NCBI GenBank assembly: GCA_016182435.1
Contig: JACPGN010000074.1
Span: forward strand, 1 to 11,229
DNA from: Lentisphaerota bacterium
GTDB lineage: Bacteria; Verrucomicrobiota; Kiritimatiellia; JAAZAB01
Direction of reading: 5' to 3'
DNA length: 11,229 nt
Positions within the stretch are counted from its first letter, which is position 1. The number at the start of each line of letters is the position of its first letter. Shown one piece after another: positions 1 to 6,159 of the stretch. Under the pieces are notes generated by a model. That model had not been told where the DNA came from, searched no databases, and saw only the letters and a list, made by a program, of their open reading frames with translations. Position numbers and translations under genes: made by a program.

Positions 1-2
1 CC

Positions 3-143
3 GCGATTCAGGCCAGACAACAATATCCCGACCAGATCAAGCGCATGGAATCGCAGAGACAATACTTCCGTAAGCTGATCACCTTACGCAAAGATGATTG
101 GCCCTATGAGTACCAGTTCTGGCAGGATCATGACTGGCTCTGA
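3..143 (+). CDS. C-terminal end of an unrecognised protein (5' truncated by window edge)
   Basis: An open frame enters from the left edge and ends at a TGA at 141-143, giving the last 46 residues of a protein. The segment is rich in Q, R, K and aromatic residues, with a charged helix-like stretch (QIKRMESQRQYFRKLI) followed by a Trp/Tyr-rich tail ending in WQDHDWL. The tail has no signal, membrane segment or motif I can assign. The soluble, aromatic-rich tail would fit an enzyme such as a sulfatase or glycoside hydrolase, but that is only a guess. A short perfect hairpin (CCACGCG-AAG-CGCGTGG, 144-160) starts at the base after the stop. The frame is supported by its sensible composition and its stop just before the repeat-rich gap. 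Confidence 0.55.
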   Translation, partial: AIQARQQYPDQIKRMESQRQYFRKLITLRKDDWPYEYQFWQDHDWL

Positions 144-178
144 CCACGCGAAGCGCGTGGCAAGCCGGTAGCGCAATC

Positions 179-288
179 GTAATGGGTCAGTTATTGGGGG
201 CGTCGATCCCAATGGCCTGACACAAGGTCAGGCCCTACGTAGGGCGTCCGGCGGCTGCCGGATCGCGCCCCCACGTAACTGAGAAGCT
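179..288. mobile_element. Cruciform palindromic element, copy 1 (MITE/REP-like)
   Basis: This copy shares a 51-base block (196-246) with 5908-5958, with two mismatches. The outer arms TCAGTTA (187-193) and TAACTGA (276-282) pair and continue into G5/C5 runs. Inside are GGCCTGAC/GTCAGGCC, the palindrome CCCTACGTAGGG and an imperfect third hairpin (about 242-267). The arm-to-arm length of 96 bases equals that of the second copy. The 179-288 ends are set by analogy with copy 2, whose ends are marked by a direct repeat. No flanking direct repeat is visible here. The element is noncoding and is presumably moved by a transposase elsewhere. Confidence 0.7.
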
Positions 289-542
289 GTGAAAAAATTG
301 CGGACGACATGCCTGCCCGCAGTGGCTGCGCCACAGGCGCTGCAGGCGGGGAAGTCGTCCCTCCACTCGTGGCCACGCCAAGAGCGTGGCAAGCGCGTTT
401 ATCCAGCGCCGCGCGGGATGGCGAGCCATTGGTGAAATCAAGCCGTCCCGACCAGAATGAGTCGGGATGGAGGGCTTGTCCGCCTATGGAGGGTCGGGTT
501 CCACCCCGACCGTCTGGATTCAATTTTTTCACAGCTTCTGAG
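279..542. repeat. Element with 18-base perfect terminal inverted repeats overlapping a gene's 3' end
   Basis: GAAGCTGTGAAAAAATTG at 283-300 is perfectly inverted at 521-538, and the pairing extends discontinuously to 279/542. The interior (301-520) is built of further hairpins: a long one closed by GGACGAC (302-308) and GTCGTCC (354-360), GCCACGC/GCGTGGC (372-390), TCCCGAC/GTCGGGA (446-467) and GGTCGGG/CCCGACC (492-511). The right arm contains the stop codon and last three codons of the minus-strand gene ending at 529. It also abuts the 179-288 element. With those features it accounts for the whole 144-528 gap, and I see no gene in it. A MITE-like element is one reading, and an inverted duplication of the gene end is another. 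Confidence 0.6.
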
Positions 543-2058
543 GCATTACCGGTTTTTTATCCCACAGCTCCGCGAGGGTTTTGAGGGCTTCCTCGACAAA
601 AACCTGGCCGCCGGCCGGGCTGATTGCGTTGCAATAGACATTGGCGCTGTAGCTTTCCCCGCGCGCGGCACGCTCCGTCGGCAGGTAGAAGCCATCCCAG
701 CCGAGTTGGGGATGGTCGGTCGCCGCCAACTGGATAAAGAAAGTCTGCAGGGCGGGACTGCGCGCCTTGATGCGGATGCCGTAATCGAGAAATAGTTCGT
801 AGGGACAGCTTACCCAGGCTATCTCGCTCAGGCGGACAACATGCATATCAATGGGGAGCGTCGGGGAGGATTGCTGTCGCTCGTAGCGGCGCAAGGCAAG
901 CCGGCAGCGCATCAGGCTCACGGCGCGCCTGCAATTATCCGCTTGCCACGCGCTACGCATGGCCAGTTGACGAGCCGGGTCCGGAGAACTTGAAGGCGGC
1001 TGGGCTTCCAGTTGCGCAAGGTCGGCGCGCACCAGATTAATCTCGGCTTCGCTGATCAGGCGGCGGGGCAGTTCGATGGTTCTGACGATGTGCTGCAGCA
1101 ATAAACTGCCCCGGGCATCCTTTTGGACAGCCGGCAGAACTTCGGTGACGGTTGCGCTCACCCGGCGGGCGATTTCCTCGCGCCGGTCAATGCCTTTCAG
1201 CGCTAACATGCGGTTCTCGGCTTCCTTGTACCAGAGCAGGTGCGGGGATTGGTCGCCGGCGGCCGCGCATTGGGGCAGGATAAACAAGTTTTTCCCCAGG
1301 CGCCGGCGCAACGCCACGCGCGTCTCATGCCAGAAATCAGCGGAAATCTGGTTTATACTTTCGGTTTCCTGGGATGGACAGGCCAGGTTGACGACCACGC
1401 CCGTAAGTTTACCGGCGTCATCCCAGGTGAACAGTAAATCCACGGAATGATCTTCATAGCCTTCCACGTGGCTGAACATTTTGTCATTGGTATTGCCATA
1501 CATGCGGGCGAAGCGCTCAGTCCGTAAGCCCGGCATATGAACGTAGTCGGGACGCTCTGACAGGTCGTCAAAATAAACTGCGCGCCGATTGCGGCCTACG
1601 ACGGCTTGTCCCAACCCCCAACTGACTTGCGCCGGGCGCCGATTATGCCAGGCCGCGACGATGGCTTCCGCCGCCCGAGCGGTAAAGAAGTCGGCATATT
1701 CTTTCCCGGTCATGACCCCGGCCGGCGCCGGCGGGTAGCAGTCATCGGTCAGCATTGGCGCCGTATGGGTATGCGTGGCATGGATGATAATCTGTTCTGT
1801 CGCCAGCTCGGGAATCTGTCGTTTCACTATTTGCTGTATCTGCTGGTTAACACCAAACGCGATATGTGCCGTATCGGCGCTCAGGAACACAACGGCCGCG
1901 CCGGGCGCAGCGCCTTCGTGCGATAATGCCAGGGCCGTGACCGTCAGGGGGTCCTTGACCTCCCGGGTGATGCGCATACTCACCTGGCCCATTAGGTTGA
2001 CCAGCGAGGACGGCGTCACATCGCCTGAGGCCCAGCCGACTAATAATTTTCGATCCAT
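529..2058 (-). CDS. Neutral/alkaline ceramidase-fold hydrolase (N-terminal domain family)
   Basis: The product is 509 aa with no signal peptide, so it is probably cytoplasmic. The N-terminus (GWASGDVTP, then FLSADTAHI at 58-66) and HATHTHTAP (93-101) match the neutral ceramidase N-terminal domain, in which the HxH histidines bind zinc. AGDQSP (267-272) aligns with the GDxSP segment carrying the family's nucleophilic serine (here S271). CPYELF (E421) resembles the segment carrying the zinc-binding glutamate. The position where ceramidases usually have a His-Pro zinc-ligand motif reads ACPSQ (226-230), so ceramide cleavage should not be assumed; many such PVC and planctomycete proteins have unknown substrates. 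The ATG at 2058 follows an AGGA ribosome site seven bases upstream. The final codons and TGA lie inside an inverted-repeat arm. It is the last of four same-strand genes, 322 bases from its upstream neighbour. Confidence 0.75.
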   Translation of the reverse strand: MDRKLLVGWASGDVTPSSLVNLMGQVSMRITREVKDPLTVTALALSHEGAAPGAAVVFLSADTAHIAFGVNQQIQQIVKRQIPELATEQIIIHATHTHTAPMLTDDCYPPAPAGVMTGKEYADFFTARAAEAIVAAWHNRRPAQVSWGLGQAVVGRNRRAVYFDDLSERPDYVHMPGLRTERFARMYGNTNDKMFSHVEGYEDHSVDLLFTWDDAGKLTGVVVNLACPSQETESINQISADFWHETRVALRRRLGKNLFILPQCAAAGDQSPHLLWYKEAENRMLALKGIDRREEIARRVSATVTEVLPAVQKDARGSLLLQHIVRTIELPRRLISEAEINLVRADLAQLEAQPPSSSPDPARQLAMRSAWQADNCRRAVSLMRCRLALRRYERQQSSPTLPIDMHVVRLSEIAWVSCPYELFLDYGIRIKARSPALQTFFIQLAATDHPQLGWDGFYLPTERAARGESYSANVYCNAISPAGGQVFVEEALKTLAELWDKKPVMPQKL

Positions 2059-2090
2059 AGTGGATTCCTTTTTATTGTGAGATCATTAGT

Positions 2091-2168
2091 GTCCAAAATA
2101 ATATTCCCTCTCCCTTGGGAGAGGTGCCAGCGGTGTTCAAAATAATATTCCCTCTCCCTTGGGAGAGG
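2091..2168. repeat. Two tandem 34-base direct repeats, 44-base period
   Basis: Positions 2091-2124 and 2135-2168 are identical except for one base. Each unit contains AAAATAATATT followed by the hairpin CCTCTCCC-TT-GGGAGAGG. They lie just upstream of the start of the 529-2058 gene, in its leader on the minus strand. With only two copies and a 10-base gap this is not a CRISPR. It looks like local duplication of one arm of the adjacent REP-like element. Confidence 0.8.
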
Positions 2169-2252
2169 GTAGGGTGAGGGGCCTGCCCGAGCGTCGGCCA
2201 GGGAATGCAGGCAAATGTACCCCCTCACCTCGGTCCTCTCCCGAGGGAGAGG
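2150..2252. repeat. REP-like double-hairpin element of the CCCTCTCCC/GGGAGAGGG type
   Basis: The hairpin CCCTCTCCC (2150-2158) / GGGAGAGGG (2161-2169) and the hairpin CCTCTCCC (2235-2242) / GGGAGAGG (2245-2252) are joined by an outer stem GGTGAGGGG (2173-2181) / CCCCTCACC (2221-2229). Palindromes of this sequence type recur in intergenic DNA of many bacteria. Together with the tandem repeats it fills most of the 2059-2380 gap. The remaining 2253-2380 shows no gene or clear site. Confidence 0.7.
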
Positions 2253-2380
2253 ATGAGGTTCCGTAAATCGACAACTTGAAGATGGTGTTGTGTTTCCGTC
2301 GAAGTTATATGCGGATCCGCCTATGGCGGAATCAACGCTTTTATACGTTCTGAAATCATTGTGTTGGACAAGAGTGTTGG

Positions 2381-3193
2381 TTATACGTTACTCAGGAGTT
2401 GACGCAAATAGCCGGCGGCCCGGCGGGTAGCATCGGCGGGAGCATAACGGTCGCCTTCATATTCGATGTTGATGTAGCCGGGATAGCCGGAACGCCGCAT
2501 GGCTTGCAGGCAGGCCTGGTGATTGACCAGGCCTTCGCCGATCAAGGCGGCCTGATACCAGCGGCCATCAAGGCCTTCCATACCTTGTCCATGCTCGCCC
2601 AGGACCCAATCCTTGAAATGGGCGTGGATGATGTGCGGCGCGCAGCGTTCGAAAGATGCGGCCGAGTCCTCGCCGCCTATCAGGGCGTTGCCGTTGTCGA
2701 ACGTGATCTTGAGCCCGGGCACTTCGCGCACGGCTTCCAATAAATCGGAGGAGATCGCAAAGGGACTGGTCGCGCCGGGGAAGTTTTCCAGGGTAAGCGT
2801 TAGGCCCGCCTGGCGCGCCAGGACCAGAGCTTCTTGCAGGCCGCGAATGATGTAGCTGCGGGCCAGATCGCGGGGAACGCCTTTTTTGCCCGGCGTGGGA
2901 ATCATGACTCGGTCAGTGCCCAGGATAACCGCGGCCTCAATGCCTTGCTTAATGGTGTCCACCCCGGCCTGGCGCGCGGCCGTGGACGGGAAAATGAGGT
3001 CGGCTAAGAAAGTGTGGCAGACCGTTTTCAGACCGTGCTGGTCCAGCATCCGCCGAAGCTCCTGCGGTTTCTTGCCGTAGGTGGTAACCAGGTCCACGCC
3101 ATCGAGCTTCAGTTCGTTGGCCAACGCGCACATGGCGTTGAGGTCAAAATCCTTGGCGCGCGCTAAAGTGTAAGACATGATGGCCAGTTTCAT
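2381..3193 (-). CDS. Sugar phosphate isomerase/epimerase, xylose-isomerase-like TIM barrel
   Basis: The product is 270 aa, the usual length for this family (AP endonuclease family 2 / xylose-isomerase-like TIM barrel). Expected metal and substrate residues sit at barrel strand ends: E136 in TLENFPG, D166 in TFDNGNAL, H190/H192 in HAHFKDW and E244 in NIEYEGD. The family isomerises or epimerises keto-sugars or their derivatives, or dehydrates inososes. The exact substrate cannot be read from the sequence. I chose the ATG at 3193 because GGAGG lies nine bases upstream; an in-frame TTG two codons earlier would be only three bases from that site. It is cytoplasmic. It lies between the aminotransferase and ceramidase-fold genes on the same strand, but gaps of 257 and 322 bases holding hairpins make one uninterrupted transcript uncertain. 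Confidence 0.85.
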   Translation of the reverse strand: MKLAIMSYTLARAKDFDLNAMCALANELKLDGVDLVTTYGKKPQELRRMLDQHGLKTVCHTFLADLIFPSTAARQAGVDTIKQGIEAAVILGTDRVMIPTPGKKGVPRDLARSYIIRGLQEALVLARQAGLTLTLENFPGATSPFAISSDLLEAVREVPGLKITFDNGNALIGGEDSAASFERCAPHIIHAHFKDWVLGEHGQGMEGLDGRWYQAALIGEGLVNHQACLQAMRRSGYPGYINIEYEGDRYAPADATRRAAGYLRQLLSNV

Positions 3194-3294
3194 AAGCAAT
3201 TGCCTCCGGAATTACTATGCCTTTAAATTCTTCTTTCTGAAATGTGTTGAATGCGTGTTGAACATTTTCCCTGTTGGGCGGCCTGGTCGCTCCG

Positions 3295-3350
3295 TGGTAG
3301 GGACGGCTCGCCGAGCCGTCCGCGGCGCTCTCGGCGAGAGCGCCCTACCA
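3295..3350. repeat. Cloverleaf palindromic repeat
   Basis: The outer stem TGGTAGGG (3295-3302) / CCCTACCA (3343-3350) encloses two near-touching perfect hairpins. GGACGGCTCG/CGAGCCGTCC-type arms lie at 3301-3321 and GGCGCTCTCG/CGAGAGCGCC-type arms at 3324-3344. The three-stem design and the CCCTAC motif resemble the elements at 179-288 and 5890-5999, although the primary sequence differs. No flanking direct repeat is visible. It lies downstream of the aminotransferase gene and upstream of the isomerase start at 3193. Confidence 0.75.
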
Positions 3351-3383
3351 AAGTTTCAAATATGTTTGGCTGGAGATTATTAA

Positions 3384-3444
3384 CCACAAAGAAGCACACG
3401 CAGAGCGTAAAAAATTATTTTGTGAATCTTGTGCATCTTTGTGG
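3384..3444. repeat. Inverted repeat CCACAAAGA...TCTTTGTGG after the aminotransferase stop
   Basis: CCACAAAGAAGCAC (3384-3397) pairs with GTGCATCTTTGTGG (3431-3444), 13 of 14 positions, around an AT-rich 33-base loop. It starts seven bases beyond the stop codon at 3451-3453 of the minus-strand gene. It could protect or end that transcript, but there is no U-tract typical of an intrinsic terminator. The CCACAAAG motif is a common dispersed intergenic repeat in environmental bacteria. Confidence 0.55.
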
Positions 3445-3450
3445 CAACTT

Positions 3451-4734
3451 TTAATTCTTGACTGCCAGGATTTTTTCAACATCCAGGCGATCCAGTTGCC
3501 CAAACACTTTCCTGAATCCGCGGGCGACCGCTGTGACCGCGGCCTTGCCGTTGGGCGCGCGCAGCGGAGTGGTCAGGCCGAAGTGCGTGGCGCAATGGCG
3601 TTGGGCCACGGGAAATTTGGCCGGGTCGTATTTCACCGGCCGGGTCCGACGGCAAGTCCAAGGGCAGCCGTGGCCGTAGGCATTTTTGGCGCGGAAGACC
3701 GTCATGGCCGGCAGGATGAAGCTCTGCCAGACGCTCGCCGGAACGCCTTCGGCTTTAAGCGCTTTCATGACCGCGTCGCGGAATCGCCCCGGCTGGCCGT
3801 TCCATCTGGCAGTGCCAAGATCAATCCGGCTGGTGAAATTATACCAGTTGTGCGTATGGCCGGCGGGCTCGACGGGCAGGATCAGTCCCGGCGTGCCTTT
3901 AAGCTCGGCGATAAGCAGCGCGGCGTTTTCGCGCTGGGTCTTGAAATAGTAATCCAACCGGGAAAGCTGGGCGCGTCCGAAGGCGGCCACCAGATCGCTG
4001 CTGCGGTACATCCAGCCTAGGGCGTAAGCATGGTAATCGCGCGCCTGCGCCGGCGAGCGGGTTTCGCCGAACGACCAGAGTTGCTTGGCCTTCTGATACA
4101 TTTCCGGGTTATTGGTGACGAACATTCCGCCTTCGCCGCTGCACAGGCACTTGTTCTGGTTGAAGCTGAAGGCCGCGCAGTCGCCGAACGTGCCGACCTT
4201 TTTGTTTTTGAAGCGCGCGCCGTGGGCCTGGCAGGCGTCCTCAATCACAAACAAGTTATGCTTGCGGGCGATCCGCAGAACCTGATCCATGTTGACGGCG
4301 AGCCCATGCAGGTGCACGACGATAATAGCGCGGGTCTTGGGCGTGATGGCCCGCTCGATTTTGTTAACATCAATATTGATGGTGGCAAAGTCAATATCCA
4401 CGAATACCGGGATGCAGTTGTGGTGCAATATGCAGGTGGCGCTGGAGCTCCAGGAATAGGCCGGTGCAAGCACGTGATCGCCCGCGCTCAGGCCGCAGGC
4501 CGCCAAGCCCATGTGCAAGGCGGCGGTGCCGCTGTTGGTGTTGATGGCAAATTCGTTGCCGTTCCAGGCGGCAAACTCCTTCTCAAAAGCCCGGCAGTTT
4601 GGCCCGAAAGCGTGGTCGGCGCCGTTGAGCGAGGAAAGCACCATCCGGCGGTCGCGCTCCCCGATAGGCGGCCAGGCTTTAATCAGTTTGTCGGGCACCG
4701 CTTTCTTCCCGCCGTTAATTGCCAGGGTATCCAT
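3451..4734 (-). CDS. DegT/DnrJ/EryC1/StrS family PLP-dependent aminotransferase
   Basis: The product is 427 aa, typical of sugar aminotransferases that convert a keto-sugar to an amino-sugar using pyridoxal phosphate. From the ATG, the visible marks are the N-terminal GGKKAV motif (8-13), FGPNCRAFEKEFA (43-55) and TNSGTAALHMGL (66-77) of the cofactor phosphate site. VIEDACQAHGA (163-173) has D166 for the pyridine nitrogen. SFNQNKCLCSGEGG (190-203) has K195 as the predicted Schiff-base lysine. The segment SFNQNKCLCSG has cysteines where the family often has N/L/T, which is a small oddity. The ATG at 4734 was preferred over an in-frame TTG at 4740; neither has a strong ribosome site. It sits between two isomerase genes on the same strand, which suggests processing of a sugar or inositol-like substrate. 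An aminotransferase for nucleotide-sugar synthesis is equally possible. Confidence 0.88.
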   Translation of the reverse strand: MDTLAINGGKKAVPDKLIKAWPPIGERDRRMVLSSLNGADHAFGPNCRAFEKEFAAWNGNEFAINTNSGTAALHMGLAACGLSAGDHVLAPAYSWSSSATCILHHNCIPVFVDIDFATINIDVNKIERAITPKTRAIIVVHLHGLAVNMDQVLRIARKHNLFVIEDACQAHGARFKNKKVGTFGDCAAFSFNQNKCLCSGEGGMFVTNNPEMYQKAKQLWSFGETRSPAQARDYHAYALGWMYRSSDLVAAFGRAQLSRLDYYFKTQRENAALLIAELKGTPGLILPVEPAGHTHNWYNFTSRIDLGTARWNGQPGRFRDAVMKALKAEGVPASVWQSFILPAMTVFRAKNAYGHGCPWTCRRTRPVKYDPAKFPVAQRHCATHFGLTTPLRAPNGKAAVTAVARGFRKVFGQLDRLDVEKILAVKN

Positions 4735-4828
4735 CGTCAAACTCGCTCTAATAGGAAATTGCTCTTTCGTAGCCGCGCCGGTGACGGCGTGGATTCTTTC
4801 GGCGGCCTTTTACATCCGTCCTCTGTCG

Positions 4829-4877
4829 TCCCGCGTAACGCGGGATAAATCTGTCGCTTGCCACGCGTCCCGCGTGG
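4829..4877. repeat. Two adjacent short perfect hairpins
   Basis: TCCCGCG-TAA-CGCGGGA (4829-4845) and CCACGCG-TCC-CGCGTGG (4861-4877) lie 14-62 bases beyond the stop of the gene ending at 4891 on the minus strand. The second, with its flanking CTTG, repeats the hairpin at 144-160 in the opposite orientation. No T-run follows on the minus strand, so they are better read as REP-like hairpins than as intrinsic terminators, although they may still stabilise the transcript's 3' end. Confidence 0.6.
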
Positions 4878-4890
4878 TCCGTCATCCGTC

Positions 4891-5715
4891 TTACGCAAAC
4901 CCATGCGCGCGCATGAACTTCATGTTCATCACCGCGCTTTCCTTGTTGCCGAATCGGGAGGAGTCCAGCTCGAGCGTGAGGTAGCCGTCGTAGCCCACCC
5001 GCTCCAGAACTTTGAAGATGCCCGCGAAATCCACCTCGCCCTCGCCCAGTTCCAGGAAGTTGCTGTAGACCTCGAAGCCCTGCTTCTGGCCGCCGTCGCC
5101 GGCCGCCGTCTTGTTTTTCCTGACGTCCTTAAGGTGCACGAAGCGGATGCGCTCGGCATAGCGATCGAAAACTTCGACCGCATTGCAGCGGCCGACCGTC
5201 AGGTGGGCGGTATCCGGTCCGAAATAAATAAGCTTCGGGTCGGTGTTGCGCATGAGGAAATCAATTTCATTTTCGAACATGGCCCGCGTGTTGGCATGGG
5301 GATGCAGGCAGGGCTTGATGCCGTAGCTCCGGCAGGCTTCGCCGATGCGTGTAAGCGTTTTCAGTTCGGCCTTAAGCTCTTCCGGAGTGGCGCCGCCGCC
5401 GGGCTTGCCGGCAGCCTGGACGCTGATGGAGCGGATCTTGTTGGCGGAGAGGAAATCGAGCGCTTCCTGCACGGTGCGCGTGTCTTTCTCAATGTCGCCG
5501 CGGTTCCAGAAATAGAAACTCACCGGATACACCTGGTATTCGTCAATGATGGCCTTGAATTCCGCCGGACGGTCTTTGAACATGGCCACCGCCGTGGCGA
5601 CGCTTTCAAAGTAGCGGAAGCCCACGGCATTCATATCCGCCAGACCCTGCCGCAACTGTTCTTCCTTCTCCAGCCCCCACGGCCAGATTGCGTAAGCCAG
5701 CGTAGCTTTGCTCAT
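4891..5715 (-). CDS. IolE-like sugar isomerase / inosose dehydratase family protein
   Basis: The product is 274 aa with an xylose-isomerase-like TIM barrel fold. Motifs in order are E37 (FRYFESVA), HPHANT (138-143), GPDTAHL with D168 and H171 (166-172), HLKDVR with H194 and D197 (194-199), GEGEVDF (224-230) and TLELD with E249 (247-251). The combination HPH, DTAHL, HLKDV and GxGxVDF is that of the IolE branch, which binds a divalent metal and dehydrates or isomerises inososes or keto-sugars. A true IolE assignment would need myo-inositol genes nearby, and none is visible. An upstream TTG at 5823 would add 36 residues of Arg-rich, non-homologous sequence. The ATG at 5715 has AAGGA upstream and starts at the first family-like residues, so I chose it. 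It is the first gene of the same-strand set. Confidence 0.83.
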   Translation of the reverse strand: MSKATLAYAIWPWGLEKEEQLRQGLADMNAVGFRYFESVATAVAMFKDRPAEFKAIIDEYQVYPVSFYFWNRGDIEKDTRTVQEALDFLSANKIRSISVQAAGKPGGGATPEELKAELKTLTRIGEACRSYGIKPCLHPHANTRAMFENEIDFLMRNTDPKLIYFGPDTAHLTVGRCNAVEVFDRYAERIRFVHLKDVRKNKTAAGDGGQKQGFEVYSNFLELGEGEVDFAGIFKVLERVGYDGYLTLELDSSRFGNKESAVMNMKFMRAHGFA

Positions 5716-5819
5716 TCTGCCATCCTTTCTCCGGTTTGTTCCTCGTCGCCGGCGAGTTACCCTGCTGATTCCTGGTTTTGAAAGCAAGCAAAAAAAGGAC
5801 AGCAAAAAAGGAGTTTCAG

Positions 5820-6045
5820 TCAAATGATCCGCTTCGCTTCCGTGATCAATTCGCCTGGTTCTCGCGTCCAGACTTTATTGCCGATTGTGGTAACCCCTCA
5901 GTGAATGGGGGGCGTCGATCCCAACGGCCTGACGCAAGGTCAGGCCCTACGTAGGGCGCGACCTTGCGTCGCGCCATTTCCCCCATTGACTGACCCACCT
6001 GCCGATTGTGTGCTTTTCTTCTTGCGCCTTTTGGGTCTCAGTCAT
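5820..6045 (-). pseudogene. Small 34-codon gene split by a 110-base repeat insertion
   Basis: On the minus strand an ATG at 6045 is preceded by AAAGGAAA (6058-6051, five bases away). It reads MTETQKAQEEKHTIG, then runs into the cruciform element and stops at a TAG within it. Removing the element (5890-5999) together with one of the two flanking 11-base copies (121 bases) rejoins the frame. It then continues NKVWTREPGELITEAKRII to a TGA at 5820-5822, giving a 34-residue, charged, helix-prone product. I do not recognise it. The restored frame, the ribosome site and the exact direct repeats all support a real gene before insertion. It could also be the remnant of a longer gene. It lies about 105 bases upstream of the IolE-like start on the same strand. 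Confidence 0.55.
5890..5999. mobile_element. Cruciform palindromic element, copy 2, flanked by 11-base direct repeats
   Basis: TGCCGATTGTG occurs exactly at 5879-5889 and again at 6000-6010, immediately flanking this 110-base segment, as expected of a target-site duplication. Near-terminal arms TCAGTGAATGGGGG (5898-5911) and CCCCCATTGACTGA (5980-5993) pair at 13 of 14 positions. Between them are GGCCTGAC/GTCAGGCC, the palindrome CCCTACGTAGGG, and GGCGCGAC/GTCGCGCC (5955-5975). There is no coding capacity. Its 51-base core matches 196-246. It is best read as a nonautonomous, transposase-dependent element inserted into the small gene at 5820-6045. Confidence 0.75.
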
Positions 6046-6112
6046 AACATTTTCCTTTAATAAGAGCTAACTGAACATAGACTTTCTTCCGTGTTTTGGT
6101 GTCTAATACCAT
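6038..6112 (-). CDS. Possible 24-codon ORF overlapping the start of the split small gene
   Basis: A minus-strand frame from an ATG at 6112 encodes 24 residues (MVLDTKTRKKVYVQLALIKG...) and ends at the TGA at 6038-6040. The ATG of the next frame (6045) lies within its last codons, an eight-base overlap of the ATGACTGA type often seen in coupled operon genes. The composition is protein-like (basic, then hydrophobic), but the length is minimal, no strong ribosome site is visible, and the open frame extends upstream only to a TAG about ten codons earlier. It may be the tail of a decayed larger gene or chance. The start is 47 bases from the divergent TPR-like gene. Confidence 0.25.
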   Translation of the reverse strand: MVLDTKTRKKVYVQLALIKGKCYD

Positions 6113-6159
6113 ATCATCGCGGAAGATAGTCAAAACAATCAATGGTTGCTAAGAGGAAT

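Noticed and set aside
144..160. Intrinsic terminators at short GC hairpins (144-160, 4829-4877, 7570-7595)
   Set aside because: None has a following T-run, and several recur elsewhere as dispersed repeats.
2091..2168. CRISPR-like direct repeats
   Set aside because: There are only two copies with a 10-base gap, and the repeat contains a REP-type hairpin. No cas gene is nearby.
4030..4848. Long plus-strand open frame (272 codons) opposite the aminotransferase
   Set aside because: It is antisense to a gene with clear catalytic motifs. The translation shows no domain and reflects high GC content.
4858..5781. Long plus-strand open frame (307 codons) opposite the IolE-like gene
   Set aside because: It is an antisense shadow: the minus-strand frame carries the conserved HPH, DTAHL and HLKDV motifs.
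5716..5823. Upstream TTG start for the IolE-like gene, adding 36 residues
   Set aside because: The extra segment is unlike the family, and a good ribosome site precedes the ATG at 5715.
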